From: Methanosarcina sp. DH2
Lineage (GTDB): Archaea > Halobacteriota > Methanosarcinia > Methanosarcinales > Methanosarcinaceae
Length of the DNA stretch: 64,000 nt
Direction: 5' to 3'
NCBI RefSeq assembly: GCF_020804225.1
Contig: NZ_WJBI01000001.1
Coordinates: forward strand, 247,773-311,772
The notes under the pieces are model-generated. The model ran no database searches, was not told the origin of the DNA, and worked only from the letters and a program-made list of their open reading frames with translations. The position numbers and the translations under genes are program-made. Of this stretch, positions 46,446 through 55,181 are shown piece by piece; within the stretch, counting starts at the first letter, position 1, and every line of letters starts with the position of its first letter.

Positions 46446-47219
46446 TCAAAATCTCAGGAGGAGGGCTGCAAACAATACCAGGGCTAAAAGGGATATCCAG
46501 TCCCTTCTCTGCATTAAAAGCTCATGCATTGAGGTCCTACGAGTTCCCTGATATCCTCTGCTTTCCATTGCCAGGGCGAGTTCTTCAGCGTCCCTTATCA
46601 CTCCTCTTATCAGGGGAATCGCAAGGGCAGGAACTGAGTGAAAAGGATTTTTCCCGAAATACATGCCCCTTGAAGCCTGAGCAGCTTTTGTCCTCTCAAC
46701 CCTTTCAAAGAGAAGTGGAAGAAAAGCTATCGAGAGGTTCATCATTGTCGCAAGCTCAAAGGAGTTCACACCCAGCCAGCGAAGTGGCAGCGGGCGCAGC
46801 ATCCTCTCTATCCCGCAAGTGATTGCAGAAGGGTCAGTACTGGCTGTCATAAGGGCGGCAAAAAGCAGGAGAAGTATAAACCGTGCAGAAAGTCTGAACC
46901 CGTTTTGAAGCCCTTCTAGGCTGGGATGCAGAATCCAGAAAGAAGTCAGCACTTTTCCTTCGGTAAAAAATAATTGTGCAAGAAAGATGAATATAATGAA
47001 TAGGACCATCGGTCTTACTGCCCTGAGAAATACTCTTGCAGGCAGCCCGGAAAATGAAGTAAGGGCAACAAAAAAGGCAAAGAGGATTCCTATCCCGAAA
47101 AAACTTTCAGTCCTGAAAGCCAGAATGCCCAGCAGCATCACAGCTGTAAGTTTTGTCCTGGGATCAAGCGTATGTAGAAAGGATTTCCCGGGTATGTAAC
47201 TGAAGACAGGTTCTTGCAT
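46446..47219 (-). CDS. ecfT: ECF transporter transmembrane subunit EcfT (CbiQ family)
   Basis: A 257-residue membrane subunit. N-terminal IPGKSFLHTLDPRTKL is the CbiQ/EcfT entry motif; the coupling helices have ASRGMYFG and the Ala-Arg-Gly-like AMESRGYQG near 225. It joins the two ATPases to the substrate-binding BioY. Last gene of the biotin cluster, 181 bp after the second ATPase gene, a gap that contains a 10-bp tandem repeat. Confidence 0.88.
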   Translation of the reverse strand: MQEPVFSYIPGKSFLHTLDPRTKLTAVMLLGILAFRTESFFGIGILFAFFVALTSFSGLPARVFLRAVRPMVLFIIFIFLAQLFFTEGKVLTSFWILHPSLEGLQNGFRLSARFILLLLFAALMTASTDPSAITCGIERMLRPLPLRWLGVNSFELATMMNLSIAFLPLLFERVERTKAAQASRGMYFGKNPFHSVPALAIPLIRGVIRDAEELALAMESRGYQGTRRTSMHELLMQRRDWISLLALVLFAALLLRF

Positions 47220-47330
47220 TCTTATTCTTGTTCTCCCATTTCTTTTCTTTTCTTTTCTTTTCTTTATATGCTTTTTGAGGCGATCTCAGATTGATTTATG
47301 TTACTTTAGGTTTCCTGGGCTATTTTATTC

Positions 47331-47400
47331 CAATTTGGGCTACTTTGGGCTACTTTGGGCTACTTTGGGCTACTTTGGACTACTTTGGACTGCTTTCAGG
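47331..47400 (+). repeat. Tandem 10-bp repeat touching the second ATPase stop codon
   Basis: Unit tactttgggc, five clear copies at 47341-47390 with diverged flanking copies. It abuts the TAA of the ATPase gene at 47401-47403. A TTTTC run at about 47241-47264 lies in the same spacer. Confidence 0.9.
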
Positions 47401-48237
47401 TTATTTTTCAGAGTTTTCTTTTTCAATCATTGATTTTACTCTCAATATCTCTTTAAGAGCTTCCTCAACCGTAAATATGGCAGGGTTCACTGGCATTCCT
47501 CTTGACCTGAGTTCTCTTATCATGGACGCTATCGGAGGAAGAAGCACATTTTCGGTCTCAAGGTATTCTTCCCTGCTTCCCTCAAAACTTATCCTACCTT
47601 CCCGTAGAAGCACTATTCTTTCCAGCAGGGGGAAAAACCCTTTCAGATTGTGGGTCACCGTTATAACTGCAGTTCCCTGGTCCTTCATCTTTTTAAGAGT
47701 GTCCAGAATTTCTTTTTTCCCTGAAGGGTCGAGCCCGGTTATGGGCTCGTCCAGTACAAGGTAGTCCGGCCTCAGGGCAAGAGCACCCGCGAGGGCAACT
47801 CTCTGCATTTCTCCCCCGCTAAGGCTGAAAGGGTCTCGAGATAGCATTGTGCGGTCGAAAGAAACTGCTTCAAGAGCTTCAAATACCCTTTCTTCAGTTT
47901 CTTTTCTGGAGTATCCGAAATTTAGAGGTCCGAATGCTATCTCTTCATATACTGTCCTGCAAAAAAGCTGGTCTGCAGCCTGCTGAAAGACCATCCCTAT
48001 CCTGCTTTTAACCTCTTTTGAAGAAGGAGCAAGTCCATCAACGGTTACTTTTCCTGAATCCGGGCACAAAAGCCCGTTAAACAGTTTTATAAGGGTGGAT
48101 TTTCCTGCACCTTTTTCTCCCAGGATCCCGACGAATTCCCCTTTTTCGATACGCAGATTAACATTTTGTAAGGCTGCAGTTTCAAGAGGGGTATTTCTCG
48201 AGTAGAAAAAACTTATGTTTTCAAGAATAATCGGCAT
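47401..48237 (-). CDS. ecfA2: ECF transporter ATPase (second subunit)
   Basis: A 278-residue ATP-binding subunit with Walker A GEKGAGKSTLIKL, Q-loop VFQQAADQLF, signature LSGGEMQRVALA and Walker B YLVLDEPITGLD. Note Glu in place of the usual Pro-Asn in the Walker A start. The C-terminal extension is typical of EcfA. It overlaps the first ATPase gene by 25 bp. Together they form the ATPase heterodimer for vitamin uptake. Confidence 0.88.
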   Translation of the reverse strand: MPIILENISFFYSRNTPLETAALQNVNLRIEKGEFVGILGEKGAGKSTLIKLFNGLLCPDSGKVTVDGLAPSSKEVKSRIGMVFQQAADQLFCRTVYEEIAFGPLNFGYSRKETEERVFEALEAVSFDRTMLSRDPFSLSGGEMQRVALAGALALRPDYLVLDEPITGLDPSGKKEILDTLKKMKDQGTAVITVTHNLKGFFPLLERIVLLREGRISFEGSREEYLETENVLLPPIASMIRELRSRGMPVNPAIFTVEEALKEILRVKSMIEKENSEK

Positions 48238-49037
48238 ATTTCCTCCGCAAAGCTTGAAGGGGAAGAAGTTTTATCCCAGGGGATTACAACTCCATGTTTT
48301 TTCAGGTGCTCTGCAAGTTCTATCAAGGAAGGCGGAGTGAGCCCGAGGTCCAGGAGAGAAGGGTCTGAGAGTACGTTCTCTGGTTTTCCTTCAAGCAATA
48401 TCCTCCCTCTGTCTATTACGATAATCCGGTCTGCAGCATGAAGTTCTTCAAGGTTATGTGTGATATGTACAACGGTTTTTCCTTTTTCATGCAGCCTTTT
48501 TACGCGTTCAAGGACATTTTTTCCCGATTCAGGGTCAAGCATAGAGGTTACTTCATCAAAAACAAGACATTCGGGCTCCATGGCCAGGACTCCTGCAAGA
48601 GCCACGCACTGTCCCTGTCCCCCACTCAGGGCTTTCGGAGAGTGGTACCTGTATTTCTCAAGCTCTATCTCAGCAAGGGCTCTATCTATACGCCTCCGGA
48701 TTTCCAAAGGAGGAAGGCAAAGGTTTTCAGGCCCGAAGGCCAGGTCTTCTTCTACGGTCCTACCAACAAACTGAGTCTCAGGGTTCTGAAACACGATGCC
48801 AACAATTTTCCTTATTACCTGGAGCTTTGAAAAATCTCCGGTATTCATGCCTCTAACCATAACCTTTCCTTTTTGAGGTCTCAGGAGACCGTTAAGGTGG
48901 AGGGCAAGGGTTGATTTCCCGCTTCCGTTTTTGCCTATTATCCCTATATATTCCCCTTTTTTTATTCCCATATTTATGTTTCTTAGGGCAGGGGTTCCAT
49001 CAGGGTAGCTGTAACTTACGTTTTCGAGCCTTATCAT
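48213..49037 (-). CDS. ecfA1: ECF transporter ATPase (first subunit)
   Basis: A 274-residue subunit: Walker A GKNGSGKSTLALHLNG, Q-loop GIVFQNPETQFVG, signature LSGGQGQCVALAGVLA (Cys where Arg is usual), Walker B CLVFDEVTSMLD and switch His in VHITHNLEEL. Catalytic glutamate is present. Follows bioY by 207 bp and overlaps the next ATPase gene. Confidence 0.88.
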   Translation of the reverse strand: MIRLENVSYSYPDGTPALRNINMGIKKGEYIGIIGKNGSGKSTLALHLNGLLRPQKGKVMVRGMNTGDFSKLQVIRKIVGIVFQNPETQFVGRTVEEDLAFGPENLCLPPLEIRRRIDRALAEIELEKYRYHSPKALSGGQGQCVALAGVLAMEPECLVFDEVTSMLDPESGKNVLERVKRLHEKGKTVVHITHNLEELHAADRIIVIDRGRILLEGKPENVLSDPSLLDLGLTPPSLIELAEHLKKHGVVIPWDKTSSPSSFAEEICRLFLKT

Positions 49038-49116
49038 GCTGAATCGAATTCTATTTTTTCTTTTTAAATTACAGGAAAATTTAATCGCTCGGCTTTTCTG
49101 TGAATAGGGGATTACT

Positions 49117-49220
49117 CAGAGCTTTAGAACTTATCAGAGCTTTAGAATCTACCAGAGCTTTAGAATCCACCAGAGCTTAGGATCCACCGAGCTTAGGATC
49201 ACCAGAACTTTAGAGTCCAT
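49117..49220 (+). repeat. Tandem 18-bp repeat in the bioY 3' flank
   Basis: Unit cagagctttagaatctac, clear copies at 49117, 49135, 49153 and 49171, then two degenerate copies to about 49220. It ends 25 bp from the bioY stop codon. Confidence 0.85.
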
Positions 49221-49244
49221 CAGGAGTTAGAGCTCATGCCTGAT

Positions 49245-49808
49245 TTAGAATTCATGGGTTGAAGCGATATATGCGGCAACTGAAGTTTTTATTATTTCTC
49301 CTGGCAGGAAGGGAATGGCTCCGAGGGCAAGGGCTTTCCAGGGTTCGATTTCAGCTACCAGCATCAACTGGAAAACTCCGAGGGTATATATGACCAGAAT
49401 TCCTGTGCTCATATTAAGGGCATTGACCGCAAGCCCTGATTTTCCGGCACTTTCCGCCCTTTCGGAAAGCTTCCCTGTAAGGTAAGCCGCCAGTATAAAA
49501 CCGAAAATGTATCCTCCGGTAGGCCCAAAAAGCACTCCTATTCCGGAACTGCCTCCCGCAAAGACCGGAAGACCTGCAATGCCAAGCAGGGTATATACAA
49601 TCATGCTCAGGCTTCCCCATTTACTTTTCAACATGCTTCCTGCAAGTAGGACAAAGAATACCTGCAGTGTGACCGGAACAGGTGAAAAGGGTATGGGGAT
49701 CTGTATGTAAGCTCCTGCAGCAGTCAGGGCTGCAAAGAGGGAAGCAAAGACCATTTTCCGGAGCTCGGGAGTATGGACGGGGTGAGAATGATCATGTCTT
49801 ATATGCAT
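49245..49808 (-). CDS. bioY: Biotin ECF transporter substrate-binding subunit BioY
   Basis: A 187-residue membrane protein of the BioY family: IPIPFSPVPVTLQVFFVLLAGSMLKSKWG, FAGGSSGIGVLFGPTGGYIFGF and the terminal GAIPFLPGEIIKTSVAAYIA. BioY captures biotin; with EcfT and two ATPases downstream it forms the complete uptake system. The N-terminus carries an unusual His-rich run (MHIRHDHSHPVHTP) that could bind metal. A probable BirA-type operator lies about 250 bp upstream. Confidence 0.93.
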   Translation of the reverse strand: MHIRHDHSHPVHTPELRKMVFASLFAALTAAGAYIQIPIPFSPVPVTLQVFFVLLAGSMLKSKWGSLSMIVYTLLGIAGLPVFAGGSSGIGVLFGPTGGYIFGFILAAYLTGKLSERAESAGKSGLAVNALNMSTGILVIYTLGVFQLMLVAEIEPWKALALGAIPFLPGEIIKTSVAAYIASTHEF

Positions 49809-50055
49809 ATTTTTTCCTTTTTTGTTAATTTTATCTCTTTACCCTGCTTTCTGTCAGCTTCTTACATTTTTATTATTTACTTGAGTTCTCCCGCCTGAAA
49901 AAGCGTCAGGTAAATATTAATTAATTTTTGGAAATTTATGAATGTGAATTCAGTAAATTCGGTAATTCTAATGGGTATAATCATAGTACAGAGTGTATTG
50001 TTAACTCTTTTTTCAGCTAACCTCTACGGGCGATGTAACTATAATCATAAGCGTA

Positions 50056-50087
50056 TTGTTAACCAATCGAAATTACATGGTTTACAT
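50056..50087. promoter_or_regulatory. Probable BirA-type biotin operator
   Basis: TTGTTAACC (50056-50064), 14-nt spacer, GGTTTACAT (50079-50087). This fits the bipartite BirA operator (TTGTTAAC-N14/15-GTTAACAA type) with two mismatches in the right arm. A second half-site TTGTTAACT lies at 49998-50006 within a longer direct repeat. A minus-strand TATA-like ATTATAGTTA (about 50039-50048) lies next to it, so the bioY leader would be about 200 nt. No birA is in the window. Confidence 0.5.
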
Positions 50088-50250
50088 TAGATTTAAAACT
50101 TTCCGGAAGCATCTGTTATGATCACGCTCGCAGACTTTCTGTGCTTCGGAGCGATAATTAAATATATATCTTATGCCGGTATTATGGATACTTCACCTGA
50201 AATGCAGTTTTAGCATACAGTTACATGCTGTATTTTCGGGAGATCATTGT

Positions 50251-50325
50251 GGGCGCGTGGCCTAGCCCGGATATGGCGGCAGCCTCCTAAGCTGTAAATC
50301 GGGGGTTCAAATCCCTTCGCGCCCG
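50251..50325 (+). tRNA. tRNA-Arg (anticodon CCU)
   Basis: Acceptor GGGCGCG pairs with CGCGCCC. Anticodon arm GCAGC-CTCCTAA-GCTGT gives CCT; T arm GGGGGTTCAAATCCC. Encoded without CCA. It resembles tRNA-Arg(UCU) at 42438 in the D and T arms. Confidence 0.93.
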
Positions 50326-50356
50326 CTAAATTCCATTTTTATCTATTTTCTGTTTT

Positions 50357-50468
50357 ACCTCTGTTTCCTTTTACCTCTGTTTCCTTTTACCTCTGTTTCC
50401 TTTTACCTCTGTTTCCTTTTACCTCTGTTTCCTTTTACCTCTGTTTCCTTTTACCTTTGTTTCCTTTT
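50357..50468 (+). repeat. Seven tandem copies of a 16-bp unit
   Basis: Unit acctctgtttcctttt, six exact copies and a seventh with one change, 32 bp after tRNA-Arg. Confidence 0.95.
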
Positions 50469-51076
50469 TCTGGCTTCTTTTTTCCTTTTTTTCTTCTTCC
50501 GGTCTCATTTTTTTCCTTTTTTTCTTTTTCCTGTCTTATTTTGCGTTTGCTTCTTCTTCCATGCCTTACTTCACCTTTATTCCATTTTCATTGTTTTTTT
50601 CTTCTGTTTTACTGATCTACTTTTGGAAACTTATTTCCTATAAAAAGCCCCGCCTGTAAATCCAGTGTCTTTTCATCAGCAGGTTATCAGTTTATGCTTT
50701 TGTTTTCTGGACATTTCTGCACGGCGTCCGTAAAAAACAGATTCTCTTCAGGGGAACGAAAAAGCAGATAACCAGAAAGGAAGAGCAGAGCAAGAAAAGA
50801 GGCTTAATTAGAAACCTGTTAAACATCAGCGCCCGGGTATTGCAGATAAGAGAAAATACAGAATAGGAGACGAAAATACAGAATAGGAGAAGAATATGCC
50901 GAATAAGAGAAGATACAGAATAAGAGCAAAGGCAAAAATATGGGAGTAACCTGTTATGCAAATTATGGATAAATTTCTTATTTAGAAATACAATTATTAG
51001 CTGCAATATAGTAAATGCTTATAATACGCATAACTTCTATTAAAAAACATAACTGCCGCTTAAGAGGAAACAGGAA
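50469..51076. other. Intergenic region with short repeats
   Basis: Pyrimidine-rich to about 50600. About four imperfect copies of an 18-20-bp unit (aatacagaataggagacg) lie near 50857-50925. No gene supported; the frame on the minus strand here is built mostly of these repeats. Confidence 0.5.
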
Positions 51077-51547
51077 TTGATCAGAAAAGCCAGGATAAGT
51101 GATGTTGTCGAGATGAAGCAAATCATCAACAATTACTCTAAGGATGAGCTTATGCTTGCTCGCTCCCTGAGTGAGATGTACGAGAACATCAGGGACTATT
51201 ATGTCTGTGAGATCGAAGGAGAAGTTGTTGGATGCTGTGCCCTGCATATTGTATGGGAAGACCTTGCAGAAATCCTTGCTCTCGCAGTTAAGCCCGATTG
51301 TGCAAGAAAAGGAGTGGGTACAAAGCTTGTCTCAGCCTGTCTTGAGGACGCGGAAGACCTCGGCATGAAGGAAGTCTTTGCTCTTACTTATGTGCCTGGT
51401 TTTTTTGAAACCATGGGATTTAATATCGTGGATAAAAACAGCCTTCCCAGGAAAATCTGGTCTGGATGTATCAGGTGCCCCAAATTTCCGGACTGTAATG
51501 AAATTGCAGTTCTCAAATCTATCAAAACTAAACCTATCAATGCCTGA
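51077..51547 (+). CDS. GNAT-family N-acetyltransferase (ArgA-like)
   Basis: A 156-residue acetyltransferase. The acetyl-CoA loop is VKPDCARKGVGTKLV and the substrate strands are EIEGEVVGCCALHIVW and LAEILALAV; YVPGFFETMGF is the C-terminal motif, and together they resemble short N-acetylglutamate synthase-like proteins (ArgA type) more than ribosomal acetyltransferases. A C-terminal CIRCPKFPDC cluster is unusual. Starts with TTG (51077), preceded by GAGG at 51064-51067. Confidence 0.8.
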   Translation: MIRKARISDVVEMKQIINNYSKDELMLARSLSEMYENIRDYYVCEIEGEVVGCCALHIVWEDLAEILALAVKPDCARKGVGTKLVSACLEDAEDLGMKEVFALTYVPGFFETMGFNIVDKNSLPRKIWSGCIRCPKFPDCNEIAVLKSIKTKPINA

Positions 51548-51716
51548 GATATTCCCGGAACCCTCAGGAAGTCTTACTTTTCACGGCTCCTTAATTTCTT
51601 ATTTTATTTTTTTCTGCCAAATATCAGGTGATAAATCCCGATTTTGAAACTTTTTTCAATCCGAATTTATTTAAACAGGCAAAAACCAAAAGCTATTTAT
51701 TCAGTGATTATGTTTT

Positions 51717-51730
51717 TTAGGTTGTCCTAA
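51717..51730. promoter_or_regulatory. Probable DtxR-type iron operator
   Basis: TTAGGTTGTCCTAA is a palindrome TTAGG-N4-CCTAA that matches the core of DtxR/IdeR boxes. It lies about 50-60 bp before the DtxR-type regulator start and just after a TATA-like TTTATTTAAA (51666-51675), well placed for autoregulation. Confidence 0.65.
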
Positions 51731-51777
51731 TTATCTTACCTGGAATATTTCGGACATGTGCTGGCGGGATGGTGTTA

Positions 51778-52443
51778 ATGCATACGGATCGACTTGAAGA
51801 GTACTTAGAAACTATTCTTTACCTTATTACGAAAAACCAGAGCCCTGCAAAAACCAAACAAATTGCAGAAGAGCTGAACGTATCTTCACCCAGTGTGACG
51901 GAAATGATCAAAAAGTTGCATTCTATGGGGTTCGTTGAGTATAAGCCTTATCAAGGGGTTGAATTGACCGAAAAAGGGGCTGAGGAAGCTGTCCGGATCA
52001 AAAGGAAACACCAGGTGCTTGAGACATTCCTGGCTGAAGTCCTTGATTTTGACCGGAAGGAAGCTCACAGGGAAGCCTGCGAGCTTGAGCATGCGGTATC
52101 GGACTCAGTACTTGAGAGACTTTATGATTTTCTGGGAAGCCCGGAGTACTGTCCTGACGGGCACCCTATAAACATCGATAAAAATAACCTGAAGCGTGAG
52201 GAATGCTTCATTCCTCTCGATGAAATGAACGAAGGAAGTTCAGGCACGATTGCCAGGGTAACACTTCCTAGGGAGACAAAAGAGCGTTTAACCTCTCTTG
52301 GTATCCTTACAGGAGAGGACATTGAAGTCAGGCGCAAGCAAAAACAAGGATGTATCTCAGTCATGGCTGTTGGGTCTGAGATTGCTCTCGGAAGAGATAT
52401 AGCTAAGAAAATTTTCATCACTCCTAGAGGCAAAAGTGCGTAA
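51778..52443 (+). CDS. DtxR-family metalloregulator with FeoA-like C-terminus
   Basis: About 221 residues. Winged helix TKQIAEELNVSSPSVTEMIKKLHSMGFVEY, then the dimer/metal domain LEHAVSDSVLERLYDFLG with conserved His, Glu and Cys-type ligands (EACELEH, CPDGHPI), and a C-terminal SH3/FeoA-like domain (SLGILTGEDIEVRRKQKQG). It should repress iron uptake genes when Fe(II) or Mn(II) is bound. ATG 51778 is favoured over 51769 because GGGATGG then acts as ribosome site. feoB follows after 48 bp, presumably in the same unit. Confidence 0.88.
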   Translation: MHTDRLEEYLETILYLITKNQSPAKTKQIAEELNVSSPSVTEMIKKLHSMGFVEYKPYQGVELTEKGAEEAVRIKRKHQVLETFLAEVLDFDRKEAHREACELEHAVSDSVLERLYDFLGSPEYCPDGHPINIDKNNLKREECFIPLDEMNEGSSGTIARVTLPRETKERLTSLGILTGEDIEVRRKQKQGCISVMAVGSEIALGRDIAKKIFITPRGKSA

Positions 52444-52491
52444 AAAAGGATAAATCGCACGTAACTGGCATGGAGCGCAATTAACGGAGAA

Positions 52492-54471
52492 GTGATAAAG
52501 ATTTCCAGCTCATGCTGTAATTCAAGCAATGGAGATAAAAAGAATTCTCCTTATGATGTGACACTGGCTTTCATAGGCAACCCTAGCGTTGGAAAAAGCG
52601 TTTTTTTTAGCAGGCTTACAGGGGTTGGTGTTGAGGTTTCCAATTACCCGGGAACCACGGTTGCACTTAAAAGAGGAAGTGTAAAAGCCAGAGGCAGGAC
52701 TATTGAAGTTGTTGACCTGCCAGGGATATATTCCCTTGGGGTTGCAAACGAAGATGAAAAGGTAACCAAGAGATTTCTGATTGAAGATGGGCCGGATGTC
52801 ATTATCAATGTCCTTGATGCGAGCAGGCTTGAGAGAAACCTTTACCTGACCTTGCAGCTGCTGGAACTCGATATACCTATGGTTATTGCCTTAAATCAGG
52901 TGGATCTGGCAGCAGAGCTCGGAATTCTTATCGATGCGGATAAACTTTCAGACCTCCTGGGCCTGCCTGTAGTCCCCACTGTTGCAACCTGGGGAGTAGG
53001 GCTTGATGAGGTAGTGCTTATAGCTCTAGAAGAACAAGGAAAAGTCCAGGAGCACCACAGGGTAAGGTACAGCCAGTGGATCCGCCAGGCTCTGTCCGGT
53101 CTTGACCATTCTTTTCCGGATACCTCTCAAAGTGTTAAAATTGCAGCTCTGCTGAATGACGCCGAGTTTGTGGAACTCTGCTGTATGCCGCCTGAAGCCA
53201 ACGCAATTCTCTCTTCTGCCAGGCGCTTCAGGCAGAACCTTGAGATCGAGCACGGAATTTCAGTTCCCGATACCGTCGCAAGAGACCTGTACGGAGAATC
53301 CGGGCATATCGTGGATAGAGTAGTCTCAGCGTTCGAGCCGAAAAAAAGGTTTCGTGATAGGGTAGATAGAGTTCTTACCTCTCCTAACTTCGGGATTGTA
53401 GTTCTAATATCTGCGCTGCTCCTTACATTTCTTCTCGTCTTCAGGGTAGGGGGCTTTCTTGAAACCTGGATCGTGAACGATCTTTTTGAGCCTTATGTGA
53501 TCCAGCCAGTGGAAGCAATGACTCTTGGCATGGCACCTATTTTCAGAAACCTGATTCTTTATACTTTGCGGGGTGTGGAAGCCGGGTTTGCAATTGCAAT
53601 CCCGTATATTGCAGTTTTCTATGCCATCCTTTCCATATTCGAGGACTCAGGCTACCTGACCAGGGCAGCTTTTCTCCTGGACAACCTGACGCATAAGCTC
53701 GGGCTTCATGGGAGAGCTGTCATCCCTCTGGTTCTGGGTTTTGGCTGCAATGTCCCTGCAATAATGGCAGTACATGCCCTTGGCACCCGGAGGGAGAAAC
53801 GGATAGCTTCACTTCTCATCTCTCTTATTCCCTGTTCCGCAAGGACAGTTATCATCCTGGGACTTGTAGGGACCTTTGTTGGTTTCTGGCCCGCTGTCTC
53901 TATCTATGTACTCGAAATCCTCATCATTGCAGCAATGGGCTGGGTTCTCGGAAGAACTCTCCCGGGCCAGAGAAGCGGCTTTATTATGGAAATGACTCCC
54001 CTTCGAAAACCTGAGCTGAAATCCACTCTCAGGAAGACCTGGATGAAAAGCCGTGAGTTTTTATATATCGCTTTCCCACTGCTGCTTACAGGGAGTGCGT
54101 TCCTGGGAATTGCCGATGCCCTTGGTATTCTCTCTATTTTCCAGGATTTTGTAGAACCCGTATCTGTAGGGCTTCTGGGCCTTCCGGCTTTTGCTGCAAC
54201 AGCTCTGGTCTTTGGAATTCTCAGAAAGGAAATGGCTCTCCAGATCCTTGCAGTACTTGCAGGTACAGCCAACTTTGCAGCTGTAATGACTCCACTTCAG
54301 ATGTACCAGTTTGCAATTATAACAACCATTTATGTCCCGTGCGTGGCAACTATTGCAGTACTCAAGCATGAGCTTGGAACAAAGGACACGGCTATGATTG
54401 TTATTTTCACCATATTCCTTGCTCTTGTGGCAGGCATTTTAATCCGGATTTTCGGGCCTCTTTTTCTTTAA
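52492..54471 (+). CDS. feoB: Ferrous iron transport protein B
   Basis: A 659-residue Fe(II) importer. G domain: GNPSVGKSVFFSRLTG (G1), NYPGTTV (G2), DLPGIYSL (G3), NQVDL (G4). The membrane part has two Gate-type halves with the conserved cysteines GFGCNVPAIMA and PCSARTVI. The N-terminus SSSCCNSSNG adds a Cys pair before the G domain. Starts with GTG (52492) close behind the DtxR-type gene. No separate feoA is next to it; the regulator's FeoA-like domain may stand in for it or reflect ancestry. Confidence 0.93.
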   Translation: MIKISSSCCNSSNGDKKNSPYDVTLAFIGNPSVGKSVFFSRLTGVGVEVSNYPGTTVALKRGSVKARGRTIEVVDLPGIYSLGVANEDEKVTKRFLIEDGPDVIINVLDASRLERNLYLTLQLLELDIPMVIALNQVDLAAELGILIDADKLSDLLGLPVVPTVATWGVGLDEVVLIALEEQGKVQEHHRVRYSQWIRQALSGLDHSFPDTSQSVKIAALLNDAEFVELCCMPPEANAILSSARRFRQNLEIEHGISVPDTVARDLYGESGHIVDRVVSAFEPKKRFRDRVDRVLTSPNFGIVVLISALLLTFLLVFRVGGFLETWIVNDLFEPYVIQPVEAMTLGMAPIFRNLILYTLRGVEAGFAIAIPYIAVFYAILSIFEDSGYLTRAAFLLDNLTHKLGLHGRAVIPLVLGFGCNVPAIMAVHALGTRREKRIASLLISLIPCSARTVIILGLVGTFVGFWPAVSIYVLEILIIAAMGWVLGRTLPGQRSGFIMEMTPLRKPELKSTLRKTWMKSREFLYIAFPLLLTGSAFLGIADALGILSIFQDFVEPVSVGLLGLPAFAATALVFGILRKEMALQILAVLAGTANFAAVMTPLQMYQFAIITTIYVPCVATIAVLKHELGTKDTAMIVIFTIFLALVAGILIRIFGPLFL

Positions 54472-54932
54472 TTCCCGAGTTTCGCTTCCCGAGTTCCGCT
54501 TCGGGATCACAGGAAATCGGAGATTTCTGGGAGTTGCACTGCAAGTGCAACAGCACGAGGTCCTTTTCGCTCCGCTCAAGAGGACTAATTTATGGGTTAT
54601 ATCAGTGAGCTTTGCTCAATAGGAATAGTGCAGGCATCTCTAACCCGTACAACCATATCCGCTATAATGAGTCATTTCTTTCTTGTACGCTAGACGCATA
54701 ATTCCATTAAATAGAGTGAAAAGCGATATTTTAAGGAAAAGTTGCTCAATTTATGCTATTAATCAAAGGATCAAAAAACAGCCAGTATCTTTCATCGGTT
54801 TTCATGTTTATTCTCAGGAATGTGGGCTTTTATATACGGAGCACAATTTTTATATATTACTAAACTCTTTTACTTCTTTCTCTTCTATTCTCATGTTATC
54901 GTAAATTATTAATACTTCATGCATCGTGTTTA
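54472..54932. other. Intergenic region with hairpins
   Basis: A 14-bp direct repeat (ttcccgagtt[t/c]cgc) lies at 54472-54499, followed by stem CCCGA/TCGGG (54488-54505), and an 8-bp perfect stem GTTGCACT-GCA-AGTGCAAC at 54533-54551. The first could end feoB transcription. TATA-like sequences near 54828 and 54851 precede the small open frame at 54939. Confidence 0.5.
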
Positions 54933-54938
54933 TTGCCG

Positions 54939-55181
54939 ATGACTCGGATTACCGATCACTTACACAAAAACGTGCTCAGTGTTATTATGGATATTTTCGA
55001 AATGGACCATTTTCGAGAGCCGGAAGATGAAGAGGTTCAACTTTTCCTTGTAAGCACAGGAACCCACGGTTCTATTGTTAACGAGAGTGCTCTTGAGATG
55101 GACTGCAGTACATCCCCTAAAATTCAGGAGAGGCAGAGTGTACTTCTCAATTTCGATGAATCTATTCCGTCCATTCAGTAA
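54939..55181 (+). CDS. Small acidic hypothetical protein
   Basis: An 80-residue frame (MTRITDHLHKNVLSVIMDIF then a run rich in Glu and Asp). Not recognised. No Shine-Dalgarno is visible, but two TATA-like elements lie 80-110 bp upstream and composition is more protein-like than neighbouring frames. It may be real or chance. Confidence 0.38.
   Translation: MTRITDHLHKNVLSVIMDIFEMDHFREPEDEEVQLFLVSTGTHGSIVNESALEMDCSTSPKIQERQSVLLNFDESIPSIQ

Noticed and set aside
50692-51006. 104-residue minus-strand frame
   Set aside because: Built largely from the short repeats near 50857-50925, rich in Phe, Cys and Leu, with no ribosome site.
54533-54551. Transposon end or integration site suggested by the GTTGCACT stem
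   Set aside because: No transposase, no matching second end and no target duplication; only a hairpin can be claimed.
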